Source: Isoalcanivorax indicus (GTDB lineage Bacteria; Pseudomonadota; Gammaproteobacteria; Pseudomonadales; Alcanivoracaceae). Taken from it: a stretch of DNA of 64,000 bases. Under the pieces are notes generated by a model. It was given only the letters and a program-made list of their open reading frames with translations. It was not told the origin of the DNA and searched no databases. The translations under genes and the position numbers were made by a program. Shown here one piece after another: positions 17,354 through 29,068 of this stretch; position 1 is the first letter of the stretch; each line of letters opens with the position of its first letter. The stretch spans positions 1,178,001-1,242,000 of the forward strand of contig NZ_QGMP01000001.1 in assembly GCF_003259185.1 (NCBI RefSeq), read 5' to 3'.

Positions 17354-18514
17354 TCACTCAACCGGATTGGTACACTCGCCCCGCTGATTATCAAACCGGC
17401 ACCGAATCCGCCGCTGCAACGTCAACATGTCCGCGTCGTAATACCCTTCCTCGCGTAACTGCAACCGCGCATCCTGCATCATCGTTTCGTATTCCTGCTT
17501 GTCTTCCTCGGGAATCTTGATCCACCACCGATCCGGCACCTTCGCCGCTTCGGCATTCAATTGTTCCATGATTTCCCCATAGCCCTCGAAGAACGCCTCA
17601 CGCACCAGCTGCGCCACCTCATTGGGAAACTTGTCCACCCGACCAATCAACTGCATCGTGATCTGCGCCAGCGGGTAATCGATGATCCCGCCCGTATCAC
17701 CCATGCCCCGATACAATTCCAGAATCTCGTAAGCAATCAACGGCGCCGGCAGCACATCCACCACCCCGTTGTTGAACATGTTGGGCGCACTCACCAGATC
17801 CGCTGCCACCGGCGTCGCACCGATCTGCGACACCATCCGTGCCTGGGTCGGGTCATATTCCAGCACCGGAATCCGTTTGCCCGCCGCCCGCGCCAGCGAA
17901 TTGATGCTCTTGTCGTTCACGAACACATAGGCGCCGCCGCCCGGCGCAATGCCCATCACCACATAATTATTGCTGACCATCTTGTCGGCCATGCGCGGGC
18001 TTGCCAGCACCTGCAACAGCATGTGCATGTGATCATCCGTCGGCAGGCCGCCCACCGAATCAATGGTGCCGGTAAATTTGTTGAACATGCGTGCCCGCAG
18101 CCCGGTCATCAGGGCCGCATCGCAACGTCCGGCGCGTAACTCTTCCACCAGTACCCCTTCGTTGGTGTAGGGCACCAGCTCGACATCCACACCGAACTCC
18201 ATCACCCGTAGACGCTGGTCCCGCGCCGCCTGATAAATGGGGCCGTTGCGCCCGGCGATATCCCAGACACACAAACGGCGCTTCACCAGCGCATCGTCGG
18301 GAAAGCCCGACGCCCGGCGCATCGCCGCCACACGCTCTTCAATGGGCAGGCTGGTATCAAAGGCAATGGCGCGCAATTGTTCGGCCATCTCGGCGGTGAT
18401 CTCCACGCCCGGGGCGAGTTGCGCCAGTTCCTCGCGTTGTGCCGGCGTGATCTCGACCGCCCAGGCGGGCAGGGCGATGCCGGTCAGCAGCGCCAGCAGG
18501 GCTATTGTTCTCAT
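17354..18514 (-). CDS. Putative periplasmic solute-binding protein (paralogue 2)
   Basis: The 386-residue product from the ATG at 18514 has a signal peptide (MRTIALLALLTGIALPAWA). It then has about 60 extra N-terminal residues absent from paralogue 1 (EELAQLAPGVEIT...), followed by the shared core: LCVWDIAGRNGP, GRCDAALMTGLRARMFNKFT, VFVNDKSINSLARAAGKR, and YRGMGDTGGIIDYPLAQITM. It ends IRCRFDNQRGECTNPVE. The four conserved cysteines are retained. It is much closer to paralogue 3 than to paralogue 1. No permease gene lies next to it. A longer frame starting at a GTG at 18604 would read through the GTGAGT repeat; the ATG gives a normal signal peptide and is preferred. Confidence 0.75.
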   Translation of the reverse strand: MRTIALLALLTGIALPAWAVEITPAQREELAQLAPGVEITAEMAEQLRAIAFDTSLPIEERVAAMRRASGFPDDALVKRRLCVWDIAGRNGPIYQAARDQRLRVMEFGVDVELVPYTNEGVLVEELRAGRCDAALMTGLRARMFNKFTGTIDSVGGLPTDDHMHMLLQVLASPRMADKMVSNNYVVMGIAPGGGAYVFVNDKSINSLARAAGKRIPVLEYDPTQARMVSQIGATPVAADLVSAPNMFNNGVVDVLPAPLIAYEILELYRGMGDTGGIIDYPLAQITMQLIGRVDKFPNEVAQLVREAFFEGYGEIMEQLNAEAAKVPDRWWIKIPEEDKQEYETMMQDARLQLREEGYYDADMLTLQRRIRCRFDNQRGECTNPVE

Positions 18515-18516
18515 TC

Positions 18517-18548
18517 TCACACTCACACTCACACTCACACTCACACTC
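18517..18548. repeat. Hexanucleotide microsatellite next to a start codon
   Basis: Five full TCACAC units (GTGTGA/GTGAGT read on the minus strand) plus a partial one, ending two bases before the ATG of paralogue 2. It occupies the ribosome-binding region and also contains in-frame GTG codons. Confidence 0.9.
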
Positions 18549-18771
18549 GCTCTCCGCAGCGGTACCGCCGCAATGTCCCGACGTTCCAAGGTTGTAGCAG
18601 CCACCGACCATGACGGCCTATGACCCGGCGGACCCGTTGCGTGACTTTTGAGTCAATTTAGGAGTTTTGTAATTCCATGAGGTTTATCGTAGCCGAGGCC
18701 TCCCGGTGGCGGGCGCGACGGGATACAACTCGAAGAACAACAACATATCGCGCTACGACTCGGGAACGACC

Positions 18772-21288
18772 ATGACCAGATTACGACCTTGCCCGCCCCG
18801 CATTGCGGGTCTGATTGCGACCCTGACCGCTGGCCTGTTGCTCACCGCCTGTGGCGGCAGCAGCTCTGTCGGCAACGGCACCCCCGGCGGTGAAGGCCCC
18901 CGGGTCGAGGGCTACGACGCCACCCTGCGCCGCACCAGTGAGGGCATCCCGCATATCACCGCCGCTGACTTTGGCAGCATGGGCTATGCCTACGGTTACG
19001 CCCAGGCCGAGGACAACCTGTGTCTGCTGGCCGAGGACACCCTCACGGTTCGTGGCCTGCGGGCCCGTTACCTCGGTGGTGACGGGACCTACACGATCCC
19101 TGCCAATGGTGCCGTGGCCAGCAATATCGACGCCGATTTCTTCTGGCGCCATGTGGCCACTGACGACGCCATTGCGCCACTGCGCGAGAACAGCGACCAG
19201 GAAGTGCTGGAGGCCTCGAAGGGGTTTGTCGACGGCTTCAACCGCTATCGCCAGGAGATCCTGGACGGCCAGCACCCCGGCCGGCACGAGGCCTGCCGCG
19301 ACGCCGACTGGCTGCTGGCACTGACTGAAGACGACATGTACCGGCGCTATTTCCGTCTGGCTGTGCTGGCCAGTTCATCGGTATTCGTGGAAGGCATTGC
19401 CGGGGCCCAGCCGCCAGCGCTGCTGGATCCTCTGGAGGCTCTGCCGATCAATCCCGCCGATATCATCAGTGACCTGCTGGAGGCGGTGGGCGGTGCGGTC
19501 AACGGCATCAGTAACCTGTTGCCGTTCCCGTTTTCCCGTGAACTGCCGTTCGGCAGCAATATGTACGGCCTGACCGGCGAGACCACCAGCGACGGCCAGT
19601 CCATGCTGTTCGGCAACCCGCACTTTCCCTGGGAAAAGACCGAGCGCCTGTATATGGCCCACCTGCAAGTGGGTGATGTGGAGATCATGGGGGCCGCCCT
19701 GATCGGCCTGCCCGCCGTGCTGATCGGCTTCAACGAGCATTTCGCCTGGAGTCACACCGTGTCCACGGCGTTCCGGTTCAGCTTCTATGAGCTGAGCCTG
19801 AATCCGGTCAACCCGCGCCAGTACTTCGTTGATGGCGAACTGCGCGACATGGAAGCACACCCGATCACCATCGAGATTCTCGAGCCGGACGGCAGCATCC
19901 GACCGGAAACCCGTACCCTGTACCGCTCACACTATGGCCCCATGCTTGAGTTCGAGGTGTCCGGCGTGCCGATCCTCAGCTGGAATCCGGTGACGGCCTA
20001 CACGCTGCGCGATGCCAACGCCGAGAATGACCGCCTGCTGAACCAGTTCTTCCGCTGGAACCGGGCGCAAAGCTTCGAGGAATTTGTCGAGCTGCACAGC
20101 AGCGTGCTGGGCACGCCCTGGGTCAACACGGTGGCCACCGGCCCGGGCAAGCCGGTCTATTACGGTGATGTCACGGTGGTGCCCAATGTGCCCGATGATC
20201 TGGTGCTCAGTTGCGCCACCGCGCTGACCCCGGTGTTTGCCCTGCTGCAGCCGGGCGTGCCGATCCTGCGTGGCAACAGCAGCAGTTGCGACTGGCGCAC
20301 GGACGATGACGCACCCGCACCCGGCATCTTCGGCCCCGCCAACCTGCCGACGCTGACCCGTGACGACTGGGTGCATAACTGCAACGACAGCTACTGGCTG
20401 ACCAACCCGGCAGAGCCGCTGACCGGCTTTGCCGCCATCATCGGTGACGAGGAAAGCGCCCGCTCGCTGCGCACCCGGCAGTGCATCCGGCACGTCACCG
20501 ACCGGCTGGACGGCAGCGACGGCCGCCCGGGCCATACCTTCGATCTGGAGACCCTGCAGGAGGTGGTGCTGGAAAGCCGTCTGATGACGGTGGAGCTGGC
20601 CCGCGACACGATTCTGAATACCTACTGCGCCATTCCGTTACCGCTGCCGTTGCTGGGCACCAGTGGCCCGGTGGATGTCAGCGAGGCCTGCGACGTGCTG
20701 GCCGAATGGGACGGCACCCATAACCTGGATGCCCGGGGCGGGCATATCTGGCGCGAGTTCTGGCGCGGCATCAACCCGCTGCCGCTGGAGTTGCCCGGCA
20801 TGTGGTTGCAACCGTTCAACGTCAACGACCCGGTCAATACCCCGGCGCAACTGAACCCGCTCAGCCCGCTGGTGGAAACGGCGTTTGCCGACGCCGTGAG
20901 CACGGCGGTGGCGTCCGGCTTCCCGCTGGACACCCCGATGGGCGAGCTGCAGTTCTCCGCCATTCATGACGAGCGCATTCCGGTCTTCGGCGGGGAGGGG
21001 TTCGAAGGCGCCTTCACCATCGCCAGCTCGCGGGGCGGCCTGACCAGTGAGGGTTACCCCATTGTGTTCGGCAACAGCTACATCCAGACGGTGACCTGGG
21101 ACGGGCAGGGCAACCCGGTGGCGGAAGGGTTCGTCACCTATTCCCAGTCCACCGACCCGGCGTCACCGTACTTCAGCAACATGACGAAGGCCTACCAGGA
21201 CAAGGCCTGGATCCGCTTTCCGTTCCGGGACGCCGAGATCAATGCCGATCCCGGCCTGATCACCCGCCAGCTGCGCGGGCCGCGTTGA
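18772..21288 (+). CDS. Penicillin-acylase-family N-terminal-nucleophile hydrolase, PvdQ-like lipoprotein
   Basis: The 838-residue precursor has a lipoprotein signal ending LLLTACGG, then an alpha chain with YGYAQAEDNLCLL, a spacer, and the autoprocessing site GSN with the nucleophile Ser at 262. His at 284 (NPHFPW) is beta-chain position 23, as in PvdQ. HTV at 328-330 and the NDSYWL Asn (538) match the other catalytic/oxyanion positions. PvdQ-type enzymes hydrolyse long acyl chains from homoserine lactones or siderophore precursors. Sequence around MLFGNPHFPW and SHYGPMLEF fits this branch better than beta-lactam acylases. The predicted lipid anchor is unusual for PvdQ, which is soluble periplasmic. 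Its stop is one base from the stop of the convergent paralogue 3. Confidence 0.85.
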   Translation: MTRLRPCPPRIAGLIATLTAGLLLTACGGSSSVGNGTPGGEGPRVEGYDATLRRTSEGIPHITAADFGSMGYAYGYAQAEDNLCLLAEDTLTVRGLRARYLGGDGTYTIPANGAVASNIDADFFWRHVATDDAIAPLRENSDQEVLEASKGFVDGFNRYRQEILDGQHPGRHEACRDADWLLALTEDDMYRRYFRLAVLASSSVFVEGIAGAQPPALLDPLEALPINPADIISDLLEAVGGAVNGISNLLPFPFSRELPFGSNMYGLTGETTSDGQSMLFGNPHFPWEKTERLYMAHLQVGDVEIMGAALIGLPAVLIGFNEHFAWSHTVSTAFRFSFYELSLNPVNPRQYFVDGELRDMEAHPITIEILEPDGSIRPETRTLYRSHYGPMLEFEVSGVPILSWNPVTAYTLRDANAENDRLLNQFFRWNRAQSFEEFVELHSSVLGTPWVNTVATGPGKPVYYGDVTVVPNVPDDLVLSCATALTPVFALLQPGVPILRGNSSSCDWRTDDDAPAPGIFGPANLPTLTRDDWVHNCNDSYWLTNPAEPLTGFAAIIGDEESARSLRTRQCIRHVTDRLDGSDGRPGHTFDLETLQEVVLESRLMTVELARDTILNTYCAIPLPLPLLGTSGPVDVSEACDVLAEWDGTHNLDARGGHIWREFWRGINPLPLELPGMWLQPFNVNDPVNTPAQLNPLSPLVETAFADAVSTAVASGFPLDTPMGELQFSAIHDERIPVFGGEGFEGAFTIASSRGGLTSEGYPIVFGNSYIQTVTWDGQGNPVAEGFVTYSQSTDPASPYFSNMTKAYQDKAWIRFPFRDAEINADPGLITRQLRGPR

Positions 21289-21289
21289 C

Positions 21290-22492
21290 CTACTCTCTCG
21301 GGTCGGTGCATTCGCTGCGGTCGCTCTCGAAGCGGCAGCGGATGCGCCGCTGCAACTGCAGCATGTCGCCGTCGTAATAGCCCAGCCCGCGTAACTCCAC
21401 GCGGGCATCCTCCATCATGGTTTCGTATTCCTGCTTGTCGCCTTCCGGGATATTGATCCACCAGTCGTCCGGCACCCGCTCGGCCTCGCGGCGCAGGAAC
21501 GCCATGATGTCTTCATAGGCTTCAAAGCTGGCCTCACGAATGAGCTGCGCGACCTCGTTGGGAAACTTCGCCCGGCGGCCTACCAACTGCATGCTCAACT
21601 GGGTCAGCGGGTAGTCGATGATGCCGCCGTCCGGGTCCAGCCCGCGATACAGCTCCAGGGCCTCGTAGGCCACCAGCGGCGCGGCCAGCACGTCGACCAC
21701 ACCATTGTTGAACATGCCCGGCGCCCGGGTGATGTCCGCCTGCACCGGCGTGGCCCCCAGCCCGGCGACCATTTGTGCCTGCATCGGGTCGTAATCCAGC
21801 ACCACCACGCGTTTGCCCGCCGCCTTGCCCAGGGTATTGATCTCGCGGTCGTTGACGAAGATGTGCGCCGCCCCGGCGGGGAAGATGCCCAGGATCACGT
21901 ATTCGCCGTGCACCATACGCCCGGCGTTGCGCGGGTGTGCCAGCACCTGCAACAGGGTGCGCATGTGGTCATCCGTGGGCACCGCGCCGATGGCATCCAC
22001 CGTGCCGGTGAACTTGTTGAACTGCCGGGCCCGCAGGCCGGTCATCAGCGCCGCGTCGCAGCGGCCGCTGAGCAGTTCTTCCACCATCACGCCCTCGTTG
22101 GTGTAGGGCACCATGTTGATATTCAGGCCGTACTGCGCGGCCCGCACCCGCTGTTGCTCGGCGATGGTGAACACCGGCCCAGCGCGCCCGGCGATATCCC
22201 AGATGCAGATGGTCACGGCCATGCGCTGGTCTTCCGGCAGCTGGTCCAGCCCGGCCAGGCGGCTGATGGCGCGCAAGCGCTGGTCCACGCTCATGTCCGG
22301 GTTGTAGGTGATTTCCTGCATCAGTTCGATCAGCTCCGGGGTGATTTCCACACCCGGGGCCAGGCGCTGGAAGGCCTCGCGCTGTTCATCGCTGATCGAC
22401 GGGCCGCGCTGGCGCTCGCTGGCGGGCAGGGCGGCGGTGGTGAGCACCAGGCAGACGCCCAGCAGTAGCGTGATTATTCTTGGCATGGCCAT
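21290..22492 (-). CDS. Putative periplasmic solute-binding protein (paralogue 3)
   Basis: The 400-residue product has a signal peptide (RIITLLLGVCLVLTTAALPA). It carries the same extra N-terminal segment as paralogue 2 (FQRLAPGVEITPELIEL), then ICIWDIAGRAGP, GRCDAALMTGLRARQFNKFT, YRGLDPDGGIIDYPLTQLSM and the C-terminal IRCRFESDRSECTDPRE. All four conserved cysteines are present. Two in-frame ATGs (codons 1 and 3) are possible starts; the site upstream is weak. It is not accompanied by a permease or T component, so it may share the permease at 11093-13240 or have another role. Confidence 0.75.
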   Translation of the reverse strand: MAMPRIITLLLGVCLVLTTAALPASERQRGPSISDEQREAFQRLAPGVEITPELIELMQEITYNPDMSVDQRLRAISRLAGLDQLPEDQRMAVTICIWDIAGRAGPVFTIAEQQRVRAAQYGLNINMVPYTNEGVMVEELLSGRCDAALMTGLRARQFNKFTGTVDAIGAVPTDDHMRTLLQVLAHPRNAGRMVHGEYVILGIFPAGAAHIFVNDREINTLGKAAGKRVVVLDYDPMQAQMVAGLGATPVQADITRAPGMFNNGVVDVLAAPLVAYEALELYRGLDPDGGIIDYPLTQLSMQLVGRRAKFPNEVAQLIREASFEAYEDIMAFLRREAERVPDDWWINIPEGDKQEYETMMEDARVELRGLGYYDGDMLQLQRRIRCRFESDRSECTDPRE

Positions 22493-22637
22493 ACGTCCCG
22501 TGTAGTGCCCGTGGTTGTGGTGCCTGTCGTTGTCATGTCAGGCACCATCGTCCCTCGCCGGGGAAAGGGCATCTATGACCATAAAGGCATGGGGCAGGGC
22601 GCAAGGGTCAACGTGGCGTGAAGACACAAAAGCTGGC

Positions 22638-22676
22638 GGGCTGGTGCCGGACTGGCGCACCAGAGCGCCAGCCCGG
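22638..22676 (-). terminator. Probable terminator of the yciK operon
   Basis: CGGGCTGG and CCAGCCCG flank a GC-rich interior with a further CTGGTGC/GCACCAG pairing; on the minus strand it is followed by CCAGCTTTTG. It lies just past the stop at 22683. Confidence 0.5.
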
Positions 22677-22682
22677 AAGCAC

Positions 22683-23471
22683 TCAGTCGGGCTGAGCGTT
22701 CAGTGCCTGCCCGGTGACGCCGATGGACGCCGGGCCGAGCAGATACAGGTAGGCCGGCACCAGCGCTTCCGGCGGGGTCACTGACATAGCGTCCTCCCCA
22801 GGGTAGGCCATGGCCCGCATGCGCGTGCGGGTGGCACCGGGGTTGATGCTGTTGACGCGGATTTTCGTGGTGTTCTCCAGTTCATCGGCCAGCACCTGCA
22901 CCAGCCCCTCGGTGGCAAACTTGCTCACCGCGTAGGCGCCCCAGAAGGCACGCCCCTTGCGGCCCACGCTGGACGAGGTAAACAGTACCGACGCCTCCGG
23001 CGCGGCCCGCAGCAGCGGCAGCATGGCGCGGGTCAGGTAAAAGGCGCTGTTCAGGTTCACCTGCATCACGCTGTCCCAGGTGCTGTAGCCGTAGTTATCC
23101 AGCGGCGTGATATCGCCCAGGATCGAGGCATTGTGCAGCAGGCCGTCCAGGCGCCCGAATTCCTTGTCCAGCATGGCTGCCAGTTCTTCGACATTGGCCG
23201 GGGTCGCCACTTCCAGGTTGACCGGCACCAGGGCCGGTTGCGCCCCGCCCGCGGCCAGAATCTCGTCATAGACCTTTTCCAGCTTGTCCTGGGTGCGCCC
23301 CAGCAGTACCACCGTGGCGCCCGCCTTGCCCAGGGCCAGCGCCACGGCGCGGCCGATCCCTTCGCCCGCGCCGGTGACCAGGATGACCCGGTCTTTCAGG
23401 GCATCGGCGGGGCACTCATAGGCCAGGGCAGCGGCCTGCACGGCATTCGGGTCCAGTGTGGTCTTGCTCAT
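22683..23471 (-). CDS. yciK: YciK-family short-chain dehydrogenase
   Basis: The 262-residue SDR oxidoreductase has the cofactor motif TGAGEGIGRA, HNASIL, and the catalytic YAVSK. It fits the YciK family by length and by the order ubiG-mupP-yciK seen in pseudomonads. The substrate is unknown. The ATG at 23471 is chosen over the GTG at 23480 because the AGGA upstream is well spaced for it. It is the last gene of a minus-strand group of four. Confidence 0.88.
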   Translation of the reverse strand: MSKTTLDPNAVQAAALAYECPADALKDRVILVTGAGEGIGRAVALALGKAGATVVLLGRTQDKLEKVYDEILAAGGAQPALVPVNLEVATPANVEELAAMLDKEFGRLDGLLHNASILGDITPLDNYGYSTWDSVMQVNLNSAFYLTRAMLPLLRAAPEASVLFTSSSVGRKGRAFWGAYAVSKFATEGLVQVLADELENTTKIRVNSINPGATRTRMRAMAYPGEDAMSVTPPEALVPAYLYLLGPASIGVTGQALNAQPD

Positions 23472-23504
23472 GGAATACACAATCCTGTCGATACGTTTTC
23501 AGGG

Positions 23505-24161
23505 TCAGAGGCGCAGCAGCGGCAACAGATCGCTGGCCTCATCGATATAGTGGTCGGCGTGCCAGGCACGCGGGTCTTCATTCGGGTCCAGGTAGCCGAA
23601 CAGGGCCGCTACCGTGGTCATGCCGGCGTTGCGGCCCGCTTCGATGTCGCGCAGATGATCGCCGACGTACAGGCAGCGGGCCGGGTCGGCTTCGACTTGC
23701 CGGGCGGCGATCAGCAGGCCTTCGGGGTCTGGCTTGCGCAGGGCAACATGGTCCGGGCAGATGATCGGGCCGACCCGCTCGATCAGGTCCAGCCCCACCA
23801 GCACCGGCAGCGTGAAGCGTTCCGGCTTGTTGGTGACAATGCCCCACGGGACACCGGCGTTATCCAGGGTGTCCAGCACCGCATCCATGCCGGCAAACAG
23901 GCACGAATCCACCGCCACGCGCTGTTCGTAGGCGTCGAGCAGGGTGTTCAGGGCCGCATCAAAGCCTGCGTCGCCGGGGGCCAGGCCGAAACCCAGCGTC
24001 ACCAGCGCCCGGGCGCCGTTGGACACCTGGCTGCGCACAGCGGCCAGCGTCTGTTCGGGCCGGCCAGCTGTTGCCAGTACCTGATTCAGCACCACGTAAA
24101 AGTCGGGAGCGGTGTCGATCAGGGTGCCATCGAGGTCGAAAAAGACGGCTTCTGGCTTCAT
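23505..24161 (-). CDS. mupP: HAD phosphatase, probably MurNAc-6-phosphate phosphatase
   Basis: The 218-residue HAD hydrolase has motif [16 protein letters not shown], motif II at WGIVTNKP, and motif III/IV at RKPDPEGL and [17 protein letters not shown]. The closest families are phosphoglycolate phosphatase (Gph) and MupP, which dephosphorylates MurNAc-6-phosphate in the peptidoglycan recycling bypass. The position immediately after ubiG, with a four-base overlap, and before yciK is the mupP position in Pseudomonas, so MupP is preferred. The amgK/murU partners are not in this window. Confidence 0.75.
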   Translation of the reverse strand: MKPEAVFFDLDGTLIDTAPDFYVVLNQVLATAGRPEQTLAAVRSQVSNGARALVTLGFGLAPGDAGFDAALNTLLDAYEQRVAVDSCLFAGMDAVLDTLDNAGVPWGIVTNKPERFTLPVLVGLDLIERVGPIICPDHVALRKPDPEGLLIAARQVEADPARCLYVGDHLRDIEAGRNAGMTTVAALFGYLDPNEDPRAWHADHYIDEASDLLPLLRL

Positions 24162-24880
24162 TTGGTCGCGTACATCAGATAATTCACAGACACATCCCGG
24201 TTCAGTTTATACACCTGCGTCAGCGGGTTATAGACCATGCCGGTGGTGTCCTTGACCTCCAGCCCGGCGGCCCGGCACCAGGTGGCCAGTTCTGACGGGC
24301 GGATCAGTTTGGCGTACTCGTGGGTGCCACGTGGCAGCAGGCGCAGCACATACTCGGCGCCGACGATGGCGAACAGGAACGACTTGGGATTGCGGTTGAT
24401 GGTGGAGAAGAACAGCTTGCCGCCCGGTTTGGCGAGTTTCGCGCAGGCGGCCACCACCGAGGCCGGGTCGGGCACATGCTCCAGCATCTCCAGGCACGTC
24501 ACCACGTCATACTGCCCGGCGCGCTCGTCGGCGATTTCTTCTGCGGACACCGCCAGGTATTCCACCTCCACACCGGATTTCTGCGCGTGCAGGCGGGCCA
24601 CCGCCAGTGGCGCTTCGCCCAGGTCGATGCCGGTGACCGTGGCGCCGCGCAGGGCCATGCCCTCGGACACCAGGCCGCCGCCGCAGCCGATATCGATGGC
24701 GCGCTGGCCCGGCAGGCCGACCCGTTCATCTATATAGTTCAAGCGCAACGGGTTGATGTCGTGCAGCGGGCGGAATTCACTGTTCGGGTCCCACCAGCGC
24801 TCGGCCAGTGCCTCGAACTTGGCGATCTCACCGGCGTCCACATTGCGCGGGGGTGTCTGCCCCGAGGGTGACTCATGCAT
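24158..24880 (-). CDS. ubiG: Ubiquinone biosynthesis O-methyltransferase
   Basis: The enzyme carries out the O-methylations of ubiquinone synthesis with S-adenosylmethionine. The 240-residue product shows the family N-terminus [20 protein letters not shown] and NPLRLNYI, the SAM site [16 protein letters not shown], and [11 protein letters not shown], with the C-terminal [11 protein letters not shown]. It overlaps mtaD by eight bases and mupP by four, so the group is likely one transcript. Confidence 0.96.
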   Translation of the reverse strand: MHESPSGQTPPRNVDAGEIAKFEALAERWWDPNSEFRPLHDINPLRLNYIDERVGLPGQRAIDIGCGGGLVSEGMALRGATVTGIDLGEAPLAVARLHAQKSGVEVEYLAVSAEEIADERAGQYDVVTCLEMLEHVPDPASVVAACAKLAKPGGKLFFSTINRNPKSFLFAIVGAEYVLRLLPRGTHEYAKLIRPSELATWCRAAGLEVKDTTGMVYNPLTQVYKLNRDVSVNYLMYATK

Positions 24881-26198
24881 TGATATTCTCCTGCCAGGTC
24901 TGCGTATCGCGCAGGATACGGCCAGTATTCAGGGTCAGCAGCTGGCGCTCGGCCATCAGGCAGCGGCCCGCCACCCAGGTATGCGTGACCTGCTCGCGCC
25001 CGGCGGCATAGACCACCTGGGCAATCGGGTCATAGACCGGGCGGGTTTCCAGGGCTGACAGGTCGATGGCGATGATGTCCGCCTGTTTGCCGGCCACCAG
25101 TGAGCCGGTCAGTTGATCCAGCCCCAGTGCCCGGGCGCCGTTCAGGGTGGCCATGGCCAGTGCCGCGTCGGCGGGCAGGGCGTCGGCGGCCCCGGCCACG
25201 CCCTTGGCCAGCAGGGCGGCGGTGCGCAGCTCGCCGAGCATGTCCATGTCATTGTTGCTGGCAGCGCCGTCGGTGCCCAGGGCGACATTGACGCCCGCCG
25301 TGCGCAGCGCCTCCACCGGGGCGAAGCCGCTGGCCAGCTTCAGGTTGGATTCCGGGCAATGCACCACATGGGTGCCGGTATCCGCCACCTGACGAATCTC
25401 GTCGTCGGTCAGTTGCGTCATATGCACCGCCAGCAGGCGCGGGGACAGCAGCCCCAGCCGCGCCAGCCGGGCGAGCGGCCGCTCGCCGCCTGCGTCCACG
25501 GCGCCCTGCACCTCACCGGCCGTCTCGTGCACGTGCATCATGATCTGGCAGTCCAGTTCTTCCGCCAGGGTCAGGATGCGCTGCAAGGGCTCATCGGACA
25601 CGGTATAGGGCGCGTGCGGGCCGAAGCCGACGCTGATCAGCGGGTCGTGGCGCCAGTTGTCCGCCGCCGCCGTGGCCAGGCGCAGGTAGTCGTCCGGCCC
25701 CTGCCCCATGGGCGTGGGGAAATCCAGCACCGGGCAGAACAGGCTGGCGCGCAGCCCGGCCTCCGTGGCGACCCGGGCAATCGCCTCGGGGAAGAAATAC
25801 ATGTCGGCAAAACAGGTGGTGCCGCTGCGAATCATCTCGGCGGCGGCCAGCCGGGTGCCGTCGCCCACGAACTGCTCACTGACCCATTTGCCCTCGGCCG
25901 GCCAGATATGCTGCTCCAGCCAGGTCATCAGCGGCAGGTCGTCCGCCAGCCCCCGGAACAGGTTCATGGCGGCATGGGTATGGGCGTTGATCAGCCCCGG
26001 CATCAGCAGGTGGTTGTCCAGGCGCAGCGTCTCGGTGGCCTGCCAGCGGCGGCCGACTTCGGCGGCGGGCAAAATATCCACAATGCGGGTGCCGCTGATG
26101 ACCACGGCGTGGTCATTGAGCAGGCGCGCGGGGCCCTCCACCGGGGCGATCCAGCGGGCCTGGATGATCTGATCGGCGTGGGCGGGAGCTTGCGCCAT
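24873..26198 (-). CDS. mtaD: 5'-methylthioadenosine / S-adenosylhomocysteine deaminase-type amidohydrolase
   Basis: The 441-residue TRZ/ATZ-family amidohydrolase has metal ligands in [13 protein letters not shown] (His 73 and 75), a further [24 protein letters not shown] and [10 protein letters not shown]. This pattern fits MTA/SAH deaminase, which removes the amino group to give methylthioinosine. In Pseudomonas the orthologue lies between ubiG and mtnA/gyrA. The ATG at 26198 is chosen because of a perfect AAAGGAGG five bases upstream. The mtnA neighbour is absent here. Confidence 0.85.
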   Translation of the reverse strand: MAQAPAHADQIIQARWIAPVEGPARLLNDHAVVISGTRIVDILPAAEVGRRWQATETLRLDNHLLMPGLINAHTHAAMNLFRGLADDLPLMTWLEQHIWPAEGKWVSEQFVGDGTRLAAAEMIRSGTTCFADMYFFPEAIARVATEAGLRASLFCPVLDFPTPMGQGPDDYLRLATAAADNWRHDPLISVGFGPHAPYTVSDEPLQRILTLAEELDCQIMMHVHETAGEVQGAVDAGGERPLARLARLGLLSPRLLAVHMTQLTDDEIRQVADTGTHVVHCPESNLKLASGFAPVEALRTAGVNVALGTDGAASNNDMDMLGELRTAALLAKGVAGAADALPADAALAMATLNGARALGLDQLTGSLVAGKQADIIAIDLSALETRPVYDPIAQVVYAAGREQVTHTWVAGRCLMAERQLLTLNTGRILRDTQTWQENINA

Positions 26199-26268
26199 GG
26201 AACCTCCTTTCAAATTTGACGGCGAGTATAGCGTAACAGCCTGACCCTGTGTGCAGCCGTCACGGCCA

Positions 26269-26277
26269 TGCTATGAT
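26269..26277 (+). promoter_or_regulatory. Extended -10 promoter of gyrA
   Basis: TGC-TATGAT, about 64 bp before the start at 26341. The TGn extension may compensate for a poor -35. It lies in the 142-bp divergent gap with mtaD. Confidence 0.5.
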
Positions 26278-26340
26278 TGCCGGCTTGCGGCGGCCCGGGT
26301 TGGCTGCAGCGTATGGTGCCAGGCTATAAGAAGGATCAGC

Positions 26341-29064
<2,724 letters not shown>

Positions 29065-29068
29065 CATC

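Noticed and set aside
17242-17520. Short open frames across the inverted repeat and binding-protein 2 end
   Set aside because: They overlap the repeat and a conserved minus-strand gene and have no family match.
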